This document shows, piece after piece, positions 1-12,300 of a DNA stretch of 64,000 nucleotides (its first letter is position 1; every line of letters starts with the position of its first letter). Source of the stretch: Conchocele bisecta (taxonomy: Eukaryota; Mollusca; Bivalvia; Lucinida; Thyasiridae); assembly GCA_029237695.1 (NCBI GenBank), contig CM055267.1, positions 12,737,043-12,801,042 of the forward strand, in the 5' to 3' direction. The position numbers and the translations under genes are program-made. The notes below the pieces were generated by a model that was given only the letters and a program-made list of their open reading frames with translations, was not told the DNA's origin and did no database searches.

Positions 1-1616
1 AATTAAACAAAAATGTGACAAATTCCTGATTCTTGGTACACGTCTGGTGCTTAGTGTATAATGTCAACTAGCACTAGCCTGTGCTTCGATTGAGGGATTA
101 CAATGAACACTACAGGAGGTACGAATGAAATGGAATTCAAACAACATCATGACAAATCACTGATTCTTGGTACATGTCTAGTGTTTAGTGTATAATGTCA
201 ACTAGCACTAGCCTGTGCTTCGATTGAGGGACTACAATGAACACTACAGGAGGTACGAATGAATGGAATTCATCAACATCATGACAAATCACTGATTCTT
301 GGTACATGTCTAGTGCTTAGTGTATAATGTCAACTAGCACTAGCCTGTGCTTTGACTGAGGGACCACAATCACACTACAGGACTATGAACTATGGAATTC
401 ATAAACAATGTGACAAATCCCTGAGTCTTGGTACATGCCTGGTGCTTAGTGTATAATGTCAACTAGCACTAGCCTGTGCTTAGATTGAGAGACTACAATC
501 AACACTACAGGAGGTATGAACTATGGAATTCATCAACAATGTGACAAATCCCAGATTCTTGGTATATATATAGTGCTTAGTGTATAATGTCAACTAGCAC
601 TAGCCTGTGCTTAGATTGCGGGACTGCAATCAACACAACAGGAGGTATCAATAAATGGAATTCATCAACAATGTAACTAATCCCTGAGTCTTGGTACAAG
701 CCTGGTGCTAAGTGTATATGTCAACTAGCACTAGCCTCTGCTTAGATGAGGGACTACAATCAACACTACAGGAGGTACGAATGGATGGAATTCATCATCA
801 ACATGACAAATCCCTGAGTCTTGGTACATGTTTAGTGCTTAGTGTATAATGTCAACTAGCACTAGCCTGTGCTTAGACTGAGGGACTACAATCAACACTA
901 CATGAGCTATGAAGGAATGGAATTCATCAACAATGTGACAAATCCCTGATTCTTAGTACATGTCTGGTGCTTAGTGTGTAATGTCAACTAGCACTAGCCT
1001 GTGCTTATATTGGGGCACTACAATCAACATTACAGGAGGTATGAACTATGGAATTCATCAACATCATAACACATCACACGTCTAGTGCTGAGTGTACAAT
1101 GTCAACTAGCACTAGCCTGTGCTTAGGTTGAGGGACAATCAACACTATAGGAGCTATGAAGGAATGGAATTCATCAACAATGTGACAAATCCCTGAGTCT
1201 TAGTACACGTCTGGTGCTTAGTGTATAATGTCAACTAGCACTAGCCTGTGCTTAGGTTGAGGGACTACAATCAACACTACATGAGCTATCAAGGAATGGA
1301 ATTCATCAACAATGTGAAAAATCCCTGATTCTTGGTACACGTCTGTTGCTTAGTGTATAATGTCAACAAGCACTAGCCTGTGCTTAGATTGAGGGACTAC
1401 AATCAACACTACAGGAGGTACGAACGAATGGAATTCATCAACAATGTTACAAATCCCGGAGTCTTGGTACATGTCTAGTGCTTAGTGTATAATGTCAACT
1501 AGCACTAGCCTGTGCTTCGATTGAGGGACTACAATGAACACTACAGGAGGTATGAAGGAATGGAATTCATCAACAATGTGACAAATCCCTGAGGCTTGGT
1601 ACAAGCCTGGTGCTTA
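1..1616. repeat. 131-bp satellite array, left block
   Basis: Tandem monomers of about 129-134 bp, each with TGTCAACTAGCACTAGCCT (copies start near 63, 197, 329, 458 and 589, and continue) and with CACTACAGGAGGT and TGGAATTCATCAACA. No open frame is maintained. Individual monomers carry private variants, which are repeated in the same order at 3400-4870. This is downstream EXOC7 intron on the minus strand. Confidence 0.95.
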
Positions 1617-2675
1617 CTGTCTGTTTCACGTTAACCTGCCCAACTTTTACACCTATTTAAACACCCTAAAAGTCTTATTTTGCATAAAATAATTTTTCAG
1701 CAAAATTTAGCGATGAGCCATCTTTTTATTTTTTGAAATTCGGTCCTATAATGAAGTAATAGCCCTAAATCAAGAATTGAATGCAGGGTTGTAATGTTAA
1801 AATGTCACATGCGATCAGATTTTCAACATTTTTCTAACATCGAACTGCTTGCTGGATTTCATCATAAAAAAAAAGAAACTAACCTTGTATTTATGAGAGC
1901 AAATCTTGCCAGGTTGAAAAATAAAGGAATCGAGCCTCCATTTCTCGGTGTTCGTACAAGAATTCCAGAAGAAAATGCTGAGAATTTGGTCAAAATACAA
2001 CATGATGTCATCATCATCTGCTACAGCTTTTGTATCTATTGACAACGCCAGGCTGAGGTTGGCACGTTGTTCCTACCACGAAAAATTAATTGCACATATC
2101 CTCACACATCTACACCGGTGTAAATCTACATTCTCTAATGGTATGACTTGGGAACACCATATAAAGTGTGAGCCAGTTTCTTTGCCGGAGGAATATCCAG
2201 CGGACAACTTGGTTTACTAAACACTGATTAGTTGGTGGAGGTCATCACATCAAGTTCGTTAGCATTCACAATTTACAATACCTTAGGACGTATTAGCAGC
2301 AGTATCAGATCGACTTGGAACCTTATGGATGAATGATAGTCGCTAAATATATGAATATTAAATGATTAAATTTATATATTTTAATGCAAACTGTTTAAGT
2401 TATATGCCATTAAAATGCTGTTAATACACACATTTCTTAAGAATTAGTGTTCAGTTCGCAATACTAGTTGTTGTTGTTTACCGGAAGTGTTTATTGCAAA
2501 AGTAGTTTCTTGTTTTTGATTGTCAACAACTAAAATTCGGTGAAATGAATTTATAAGTCAAACTCCCATCCATGACTGTTTATTCGAAATAACTTTGCTA
2601 TTAGACAGATTTTCATGAAATAAAAAGTAGGTTCATTTATAAAAAATAGTTGGGCAGCATTTCGTGGAACAAACT
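1617..2675. mobile_element. Non-autonomous TIR element inserted in the satellite
   Basis: The satellite stops at CTTA and resumes as TTAGTGTATAAT at 2676. Between them lie about 1.06 kb bounded by imperfect inverted termini: CTGTCTGTTTCACG..CCTGCCCAACT on the left; GTTTGTTCCACG..CTGCCCAACT read from the right. A 2-3 bp TA/TTA duplication is compatible. The termini and the internal GCAAAATTTAGCGATGAGCC match the element at 58383-58907. Two short frames of 82-90 codons inside show no domain I recognise. Confidence 0.75.
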
Positions 2676-5600
2676 TTAGTGTATAATCCCTGATTCTTGT
2701 ACATGTCTAGCTTAGTGTATAATGTCTACTAGACTTACCTGCTTATAGAATACAATCAAACACTACAGGAAGTAACAAAGGAATTGAGCATCAACATGAC
2801 AAATCCTGAGTGTACAGTTAGAGTGCTTAGTAATTCAACTACACAACCTGTGTTAGAACTAGGGACTCAATCACATACAGAGGTCAAATGAATTCATAAC
2901 AATGTGACAAATCCCTGATTCTTGGTACATCTAATGCTTAGTGATAATGAAAAGTAGCACTAGCCTTTCAAAATGGGGGGGGGACTACAATCAACACTAC
3001 AGGAGGTATGACGAATGATTAATAATCAATTGGTGACAAATCTATCTGGTACTCAGGTGCTTAGTGTATAATGTCAACTAGCACTAGCCTGTTGCCTAGA
3101 TTGACTACAACCAACATACTGTTATGACAATGAATCACAACATCATGACTACAATCTTTAACATCTAGTCTTAGTGTATAGGTCACTAGCACTAGCCTGT
3201 GCTTATTGAGAACAATAACAATACAGGGTATGAACAATGGAATTCATTAACAATGTGACCAAACCCTGAGTCTTGGTACAAGCCAGTGCTTAGTGTATAA
3301 TGTCAACTAGCACTAGCCTGTGCTTAGACTGAGGGACTAACAATAACACTACATGAGGTATGAACATGAATTCATCAAACAATGTGACAAATCCCCCGAT
3401 TCTTGGTACACGTCTGGTGCTTAGTGTATAACTGTCAACTAGCGTGGGGTACTATGTTAACTAAATCCACCTGTGCTTCGATTGAGATTACAAATGAATC
3501 ACTACAGGAGGTACAATGAATGGAATTCATCAACATCATGACAAATCACTGATTCTTGGTACATGTCTAGTGCTTAGTGTATAATGTCAACTAGCACTAG
3601 CCTGTGCTTCGATTGAGGGACTACAATGAACACTACAGGAGGTACGAATGAATGGAATTCATCAACATCATGACAAATCACTGATTCTTGGTACATGTCT
3701 AGTGCTTAGTGTATAATGTCAACTAGCACTAGCCTGTGCTTTGACTGAGGGACCACAATCAACACTACAGGAGCTATGAACTATGGAATTCATAAACAAT
3801 GTGACAAATCCCTGAGTCTTGGTACATGCCTGGTGCTTAGTGTATAATGTCAACTAGCACTAGCCTGTGCTTAGATTGAGAGACTACAATCAACACTACA
3901 GGAGGTATGAACTATGGAATTCATCAACAATGTGACAAATCCCAGATTCTTGGTATATATATAGTGCTTAGTGTATAATGTCAACTAGCACTAGCCTGTG
4001 CTTAGATTGCGGACCTGCAATCAACACAACAGGAGGTATCAATAAATGGAATTCATCAACAATGTAACTAATCCCTGAGTCTTGGTACAAGCCTGGTGCT
4101 AAGTGTATATGTCAACTAGCACTAGCCTCTGCTTAGATGAGGGACTACAATCAACACTACAGGAGGTACGAATGGATGGAATTCATCATCAACATGACAA
4201 ATCCCTGAGTCTTGGTACATGTTTAGTGCTTAGTGTATAATGTCAACTAGCACTAGCCTGTGCTTAGACTGAGGGACTACAATCAACACTACATGAGCTA
4301 TGAAGGAATGGAATTCATCAACAATGTGACAAATCCCTGATTCTTAGTACATGTCTGGTGCTTAGTGTGTAATGTCAACTAGCACTAGCCTGTGCTTATA
4401 TTGGGGCACTACAATCAACATTACAGGAGGTATGAACTATGGAATTCATCAACATCATAACACATCACACGTCTAGTGCTGAGTGTACAATGTCAACTAG
4501 CACTAGCCTGTGCTTAGGTTGAAGGACAATCAACACTATAGGAGCTATGAAGGAATGGAATTCATCAACAATGTGACAAATCCCTGAGTCTTAGTACACG
4601 TCTGGTGCTTAGTGTATAATGTCAACTAGCACTAGCCTGTGCTTAGGTTGAGGGACTACAATCAACACTACATGAGCTATCAAGGAATGGAATTCATCAA
4701 CAATGTGACAAATCCCTGATTCTTGGTACACGTCTGTTGCTTAGTGTATAATGTCAACTAGCACTAGCCTGTGCTTAGATTGAGGGACTACAATCAACAC
4801 TACAGGAGGTACGAACGAATGGAATTCATCAACAATGTTACAAATCCCGGAGTCTTGGTACATTGTCTACTGCTTTAGTGTATAATGTCAACTAGCACTA
4901 GCCTGTGCTTAGGTTGGGGGGGACTTACAATCAACCACTGCAGGAGCTATTATTTTTTTTTAAGGAATGGAATTCATCAAACAACGTGACAAATCCCTTG
5001 ATTCTTGGGTACAAGCCCTGGTGGCTTAGTGTTAATAAAGTCAACTAGCACTAGCCTGTGCTTTTAGGTTGGGGGGACTAAATCAAATCAACCATGCAGG
5101 AGCTAATTAAGGAATGGGGAATTCTATCTAACAATGTGACAAATCCCTGATTCTTTGGTACAAGCCTGGTGGTGCCTTAGTTATATTAATGTCAAACTAG
5201 CACAGAGCCTGGTGCTTAGATTGGGGGACTACAATCAACACTACATGAGGTATGAACAAATGGAATTCATCAACAATGTGACAAATCCCTGAGTCTTGGT
5301 ACATGTCTAGTGCTTAGTGTATAATGTCAACTAGCACTAGCCTGTGCTTAGATTGAGGGACTACAATCAACACTACAGGAGGTACGAACGAATGGAATTC
5401 ATCAACAATGTGTGAAATCCCGGAGTCTTGGTACATGTCTAGTGCTTAGAGTATAATGTCAACTAGCACTAGCCTGTGCTTAGGTTGGGGGACTACAATC
5501 AACACTACAGGAGCTATTAAGGAATGGAATTCATCAACAATGTGACAAATCCCGGAGTCTTGGTACATGTCTAGTGATTAGTGTATACTGTCAACTAGCA

Positions 5601-5870
5601 CTAGCCTGTGCTTAGGTTGGGGGACTACAATTAACACTACAGTAGGTATGAAGTAATGGATTTCATCAACAATGTGATAAATCCCTGATTCTTAGTAATG
5701 TCTAGTGCTTAGGGTATAATGTCAACTAGCACTAGCCTGTGCTTAGATTGAGGAACTACAATCAACACTACAGGAGGTATGAAGGAATGGAATTCATCAA
5801 CAATGTGACAAATCGCTGATTCTTGGTATATGTCTAGTGCTTAGTGTTTCATGTCAACTAGCACGAACCT
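2676..5870. repeat. 131-bp satellite array, right block
   Basis: Continuation of the same satellite. 3400-4870 repeats the monomer order of about 12-1480 with an offset near 3388 bp; for example the variant GGTATATATATAGTGCTTAG occurs near 550 and 3940. Stretches 2676-3420 and 4860-5230 have far more single-base insertions and deletions than the rest, which looks like uncorrected read error. The array fades out near 5870-5950. Confidence 0.93.
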
Positions 5871-6011
5871 AGAGAGACTTCAATCAGCACTTCACGTACA
5901 GCGAAATGACACTCACGAACAATGTAACATGTACTTGATTCTTGGTACCCGTCATTGCTTTGTGTAAAATGAGCACATGTTAGCTGTTTAAATACCAGAC
6001 ATATTGTGTAC

Positions 6012-6104
6012 GTACCCCCCCCTCGTTGACAACGGCATCTAGGCCAGGCTGTACGAAGTTGTCGTATATAGATGGCGCGCTGGTAATTGTCTGGAACGAT
6101 GACC
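6012..6104 (-). pseudogene. Decayed tandem copy of the 3' part of EXOC7 exon 9
   Basis: About 93 bp repeat the end of the exon at 6112-6323. On the minus strand VPDNYQRAIY parallels VPEKYQRSVY, and YDNFVQPGLDAVVNEG parallels YDNIVQPGLDTVVNEG. The two parts are in different frames because of a roughly 4-bp insertion near 6070. A donor-like GGTACGT is kept at the end, but the acceptor and the first half of the exon are missing, so it cannot act as a full exon. It sits between the true donor and the satellite array. Confidence 0.85.
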
Positions 6105-6111
6105 AACTTAC

Positions 6112-6323
6112 CTCCCCCTCGTTGACAACGGTGTCTAGTCCAGGCTGCACGATGTTGTCATAGACGGAGCGTTGGTACTTCTCGGGCACGATGCCGACAA
6201 GTAGCTGCAGTTCACTCTGCATGAGGCGGAGCAGGGCGGTGAGTTGGGTGATGTAGACGTCGATCTCCACGTCACACACGTCCTCCCGCGCCACCTCCAC
6301 CGCCGACCCCTGACGCTTGTGGC
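6112..6323 (-). CDS. EXOC7: EXOC7 exon 9, start of the helical rod
   Basis: Begins after TTTTACCAG with phase 1 and ends in phase 0 at a GTAAGT donor. It encodes GHKRQGSAVEVAREDVCDVE, IDVYITQLTALLRLMQSELQ and LLVGIVPEKYQRSVYDNIVQ, ending PGLDTVVNEGE. It corresponds to the vertebrate block starting DDMLDVETDAYI and running through the AQSEYQLL helix. A decayed copy of its 3' part lies directly downstream at 6012-6104. Confidence 0.92.
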
Positions 6324-9300
6324 CTGGTAAAACATTATAAGCAGAGCGCGGTTGAATGAAACATGTACAACAAAAATCCTTATTGTTTTTATTTCTTCTC
6401 TAAACTAATGTTGTTACAACTCATTGGAACGGTCTTGACAAAATATATACTTTTATGGAGAAATAAGCCAAATAATCAGATGCAAATATTTTATCTTTTC
6501 TATTTAATAGACTGCATTGGGTTAATCACATAACATACAGAAAACATTCGATATAATTATCTTGATTTTCTTTTATGTCTGTATCTTTTCTTTGTTAATC
6601 TATAAGCCACAATGTACATTAGCAAAAATAATAAACATACACGATGACATTCTGCTATCGAAATTTAGGCAAAATTTAGGCAATATTATTGAACAATTCT
6701 TAAACAAAATTTAGCATAAACTTAGTTTCGAACATAATAACCTGGGCCCGGTTGCTCAAAACCTCTGTTAGCTTAACAGACTGTTAAATCCTTAGCAATG
6801 CTAAGGATTTAACAGTATGTTAAGCTAACAGAAGCTTTGAGCAACCGGGCCCTGTTGAGAGAAACATAATTCCACCCTGGTTTAATGGTGGAATGCTATG
6901 CTGTACATGTATTTGTTTTACTAATGGGACGCGAGACTTAGAGATAATAAATTTTCCAGATTTTACCAATCTGAACAAGCTAAATTATGTTTATGGTGAA
7001 CAGCTTTGATTATGTGATGCCTTCCATTTTTCTGAATCACACAATGGAGATAGATCATGGATAGATCATCCCCGTGGAGTTGAACATCAGGTAATGGTTC
7101 CTGAGAGGATGGTGTGTGAAGTTGAAAATAAATTTATCATTGCTGGGCTCGTACTTGAAGCATATTTGTTGCTTCTGCTTAATATCTGCATCTAAAGTGA
7201 TTATCTAATCAATACCTTTGATACGCAACATGATACAGGACACACGTTTATACAGAAATTTGTCCTGTATTAAAATCTAAAAGGCCATGCCAATTTTTTA
7301 AACTATAATCAACAATTTAACTAATGCAGCAGAGAATTTCCAATGTCAAAAAGGATTTCCAATGTCAAAAAGGTCCGGCAACATTTTTGTGTTCATAAGA
7401 TGTCACTTGAAGCATTTTGCCCTTTCTATGGTGGCCATCTTGGATGATGCAACATTTTATTTAACAAATCTGAGAATACTTCATCTATAAATCATTTAAT
7501 ATCAAGTACTTTAGATGTACATCCAAATGACTCCTACCTCATGGCCTCATAGTTTCAAATGTCTAACATCAGTAGCTGATTTCATCAAAATTGCAAAGTA
7601 TACTTTGAGGGAGTAATCATTTATTTTTCCTGAAATGCATTATTTCATATAGAACTAACGACTGCATATATTTGATGATTAAAAGTATGCAGAATTATTA
7701 TAGTGAATTTATTACATTATCACAGCCAAAATGGCTGTGATAATGTAATAAATTCAGTATAATAACAAGAAACGAGGCAAAGCCACGAAGGCCAGGTTTT
7801 TTCCAAGCATAACATATTTATACCCACTTATTGTAGACTAGATGACCGTGGCCTGCATGTCGCACCTTGGGGCGAGGCATGGACACTAAAAAAATAGAAA
7901 TAGTAGATGGAAACACTTTAACCAAAAAACTTTAACCGGACACACGGACGTACGGACGGACGGACGGACGTATGCCAAAATGCCGACGATATCACGCTTT
8001 ACGCAAGCGGGCGCGACAATGATGATAAACACCCATGTGAAGTATCAAGGTAATGGGTCAAGCAGTTGCAGAGATATAGTACACGAAAAAACTTTACTAA
8101 ACAAGAAACGAGGCAAAGCCACGAAGGCCAGGTTTTTTCCAAGCATAGACACTTGGATAACATAATTATACCCACTTTTTGTAGACTAGATGGCCGTGGC
8201 CTGCATGTCGCGCCTTGGGGCGAGGCATGGACACTAAAAAAATAGATATAGTAGATGGAAAAAGTTCCGCAAGCAGGTGTGATGGAAAAAGTTCCGCAAG
8301 CAGGTGTGACAATGATGATAAACACCCATGTGAAGTATCAAGGTATTGGGTGAAGCAGTTGCAGAGATATAGTACACGAAAAAACTTTAACAAAAAAATT
8401 TAAAGTAATTTGAACTTGACATAGGGCACAGGATCGCGCTTTCCGCAAGCAGGTGTGACAATGATGATAAACACCCATGTGAAGTATGAAGGTATTGGGT
8501 GAACAGTTGCAGAGATATAGTAACACAAAAAAACTTAACAAAAAAATTTCAAAGTAATTTTGACCCTTGACATTGGGCACAGGAATCACGCTTTCCGCAA
8601 GCAGGTTTCGACAATGAAGATAAAACACCCAAGTAAAGATCAAGGTATTGGGTGAACATTTTGCAGAGAAAATAAGTACAACAAAACAAAAAACTTTAAA
8701 CAAAAAAATTCAAAAGTAAATTTGAACCTTGACATGGGCAAGGAACGCGCTTTCCGCAAGCAGGTGCGAGCAATGAATTGAAAACACCCATGTGAAGTAT
8801 CAAGGTATTGGGTGGAGCATTGCAGAGATATAGTAACGGGGGAACACAAAAAACTTTAACAAAAAAATTCAAAGTAATTTGACCTTGACATTGGGCACAG
8901 GATCGCCTTTTCCGCAAGCATTTGCGCAATGATGATAAACACCCATGTGGAAAGTATCAAGGGAATTGGGTGAAGCAGTTCAAGATATAGTAACATGAAA
9001 AACATTAAACAAAAAAATTTCAAAGTAATTTGACCTTGACAATTGGGCCACAGGATCGCGCTTTTCCGCAAGCAGGTGCGACAATGATGATAAACAACCC
9101 ATTGTGAAGTATCAAGGATTGGGTGAATTCAGTTTCAGAGATATAGTACACGAAAAAACTTTAACAAAAAAATTCAAAGTAAATTTGACCTTGACAATGG
9201 GCACAGGCTCGCGCTTTTCCGCAAGCCGGTGCGACAATGAGATAAACACCCATGTGAAGATCAAGGTATTGGGTGAAGCATTGCAGAGATAAAGTACATG

Positions 9301-12300
9301 AAAAACTTTAACAAAAAAAATTTCAAAAGTAATTTGGACCTTGACATTGGGCACAGGATCGCGCTTTCCCGCAAGCAGGTGCGACAATGATATAAACACC
9401 CATGTGAAGTATCAAGTTATTGGGTGAAGCAGTTTGCAGAGATAGACAGGAAAAAACGTTAACAAAAAAATCCAAATAATTTTGAACCCTGACATTTGGG
9501 CACAGGAAAAAACGCCGCTTCCCGCAAGCAAAAAAAAGGTGCGGACAATGATGATAAACACCCAGTGAAGTTATTCAAAGGTTATTGGGTGGGAAAGCAG
9601 TTTTTGCAGAAGGATATAAGTACAACACTAAAAAAAGTTCAACCAAAAAAATTCAAAGTAATTTGACCTTGACATTGGGCACAGGATCGCGCTTCAAGTA
9701 CAAGTATTGGGTGAAGGCAAGTTGCAGAGATATAGTACACAAAAAAACTTTAACAAAAAAATTCAAAGTAATTTGACCTTGACATTGGGCACAGGGGCCG
9801 CACGGTTGGGGGTTAGAATGAAAATATGGATGATGATAAACACCCATGTGAAGTTTCAAGGTAATGGGCGAAGCAGTTGCAGAGATATAGTATAACGAAA
9901 AAGTTTTAACCAAAAAAACTTTAACCAGACGTACGTTAAAAAGTTAACGTTGAAAATGGCTAAGTCAATTACGTAGAAATACTAGGTGAAGATGAAAAAA
10001 TTGTCACATGTTGGATAATTGTATGTGGTAGGCACCCCTTGGTTATGAAGCTGTGAAAGTTTGGTGGTCCTAGGTGGTACAGTACCAAAAAAATGGACTT
10101 AAACACGAAAACTTAACATTGTAAATGCGAAAACTTAACATTGAAAATGGCTAAGTCGACTGCGCGGAAAAAATGGGTGAAGAAAAAAAATTAAAAAAAA
10201 AAGTAACATGTTGGATAGTGATATGTGGTGGGCACCCCTTGATTATGAAGCTGTGAAAGTTTGGTGGTCCTAGGTGGTACAGTACCAAAGAAATGGACTT
10301 AAACACGAAAACTTAACATTGTAAACGCGAAAACTTAACATTGAAAATGGCTAAGTCGACTGCACGGAAAAAATGGGTGAAGTTAAAAAAAAAAGTAACA
10401 TGTTGGATAGTGATATGTGGTGGGTACCCCTTGATTATGAAGCTGTGAAAGTTTGGTGGTCCTAGGTGGTACAGTACCAAAGAAATGGACTTAAACACGA
10501 AAACTTAACATTGATTGTGGACGCCGCCCGCCGCCCGCCCGCCGCCCGCCCGCCGCCCGCCGCCCGCCCGCCCGCCCGGCTTTCGCCAATCCAATAGCCT
10601 GGATTTTTTTTCAAAAAACCTGGCTAAAAATTCAAAGTAATTTGACCTTGACATTGGGCACAGGGGCCGCACGGTTGGGGGGTAGAATGAAAATATGGAT
10701 GATGATAAACACCCATGTGAAGTTTCAAGGTAATGGGCGAAGCAGTTGCAGAGATATAGTATAACGAAAAACTTTTAACCAAAAAACTTTAACCAGACGT
10801 ATGTTAAAAAGTTAACGTTGAAAATGGTTAATTACGTAGAAATAATAGGTGAAGGTAAAAGAAATGGTCACATGTTGGATAGTTGTATGTGGTAGGTACC
10901 CCTTGGTTATGAAGCTGTGAAAGTTTGGTGGTCCTAGGTGGTACAGTACCAAAGAAATGGACTTAAACACAAAAACTTAACATTGTAAATGCGAAAACTT
11001 AACATTGAAAATGGCTAAGTTGACTGCGCGGAAAAATGGGTCAAGTTCAAAACAAGAAACGAGGCAAAGCCACGAAGGCCAGGTTTTTTCCAAGCATAGA
11101 CACTTGGATAACATAATTATACCCACTTTTTGTAGACTAGATGGCCGTGGCCTGCATGTCGCGCCTTGGGGCGAGGCATGGACACTAAAAAAATAGATAT
11201 AGTAGATGGAAAAACTTTAACCAAAAAACTTTAACCGGACACACGGACGAACGGACGGACGTATGCCAAAATGCCGACGATATCGCGCTTTCCACAAGCA
11301 GGTGTGACAATGATGATACAATGTGAAGTATCGATTAAACACCCATGTGAAGTATCAAGGTATTGGGTGAAGCAGTTGCAGAGATATACGTACACGAAAA
11401 AACTTTAACAAAAAAATTCAAAGTAATTTGACCTTGACATTGGGCACAGGATCGCGCTTTCAAGTATCAAGGTATTGGGTGAGCATTGCAGAGATATAGT
11501 ACACGAAAAAAACTTTAACAAAAAAAATTCAAAGTAAATTTGAACTGACATAGGGCACAGGATCGCGCTTTCCGCAAGCAGGAAATGCGAAAAGAGATAA
11601 ACACCCATGTGAAGTATCAAGGTATTGGGTGAAGCAGTTGCAGAGATATAGTACACGAAAAAACTTTAACAAAAAAATTCAAAGTAATTTGACCTTGACA
11701 TTGGGCACAGGATCGCGCTTTCCGCAAGCAGGTGCAACAATGATGATAAACTCCCATGTGAAGTATCAAGGTATTGGGTGAAGCAGTTGCAGAGATATAG
11801 TACACGAAAAAACTTTAACAAAAAAATTCAAAGTAATTTGACCTTGACATAGGGCACAGGATCGCGCTTTCCGCAAGCAGGTACGACAATGATGATAAAC
11901 ACCCATGTGAAGTATCAAGGTATTGGGTGAAGCAGTTGCAGAGATATAGTACACGAAAAAACTTTAACAAATAAATTCAAAGTAATTTGACCTTGACATT
12001 GGGCACAGGATCGCGCTTTCTGCAAGCAGGTGCGACAATGATGATTAAACACCCATGTGAAGTATCAAGGTATTGGTGAAGCAGTTGCAGAGATATAGTA
12101 CACGAAAAAACTTTAACAAAAAAATTAAAAGTAATTTGACCTTGACATTGGGCACAGGATCGCGCTTTCCGCAAGCAGGTGCGACAATGATGATAAACAC
12201 CCATGTGAAGTATCAAGGTATTGGGTGAAGCAGTTGCAGAGATATAGTACACTAAAAAACTTTAACAAAAAAATTCAAAGTAATTTGACCTTGACATTGG

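Noticed and set aside
1..5870. CRISPR-like appearance of regularly spaced repeats
   Set aside because: The units are contiguous 131-bp satellite monomers without unique spacers, in an intron of an animal gene.
6135..6335. Arginine/tryptophan-rich minus-strand frame
   Set aside because: It is the alternative frame of the EXOC7 exon at 6112-6323; the exocyst frame has clear homology.
11405..12252. Series of minus-strand frames with repeated MYYISATASPNTLILHMGVY-like peptides
   Set aside because: They recur exactly with the 149-bp tandem unit, break at every indel and have no exon signals; they are repeat by-products.
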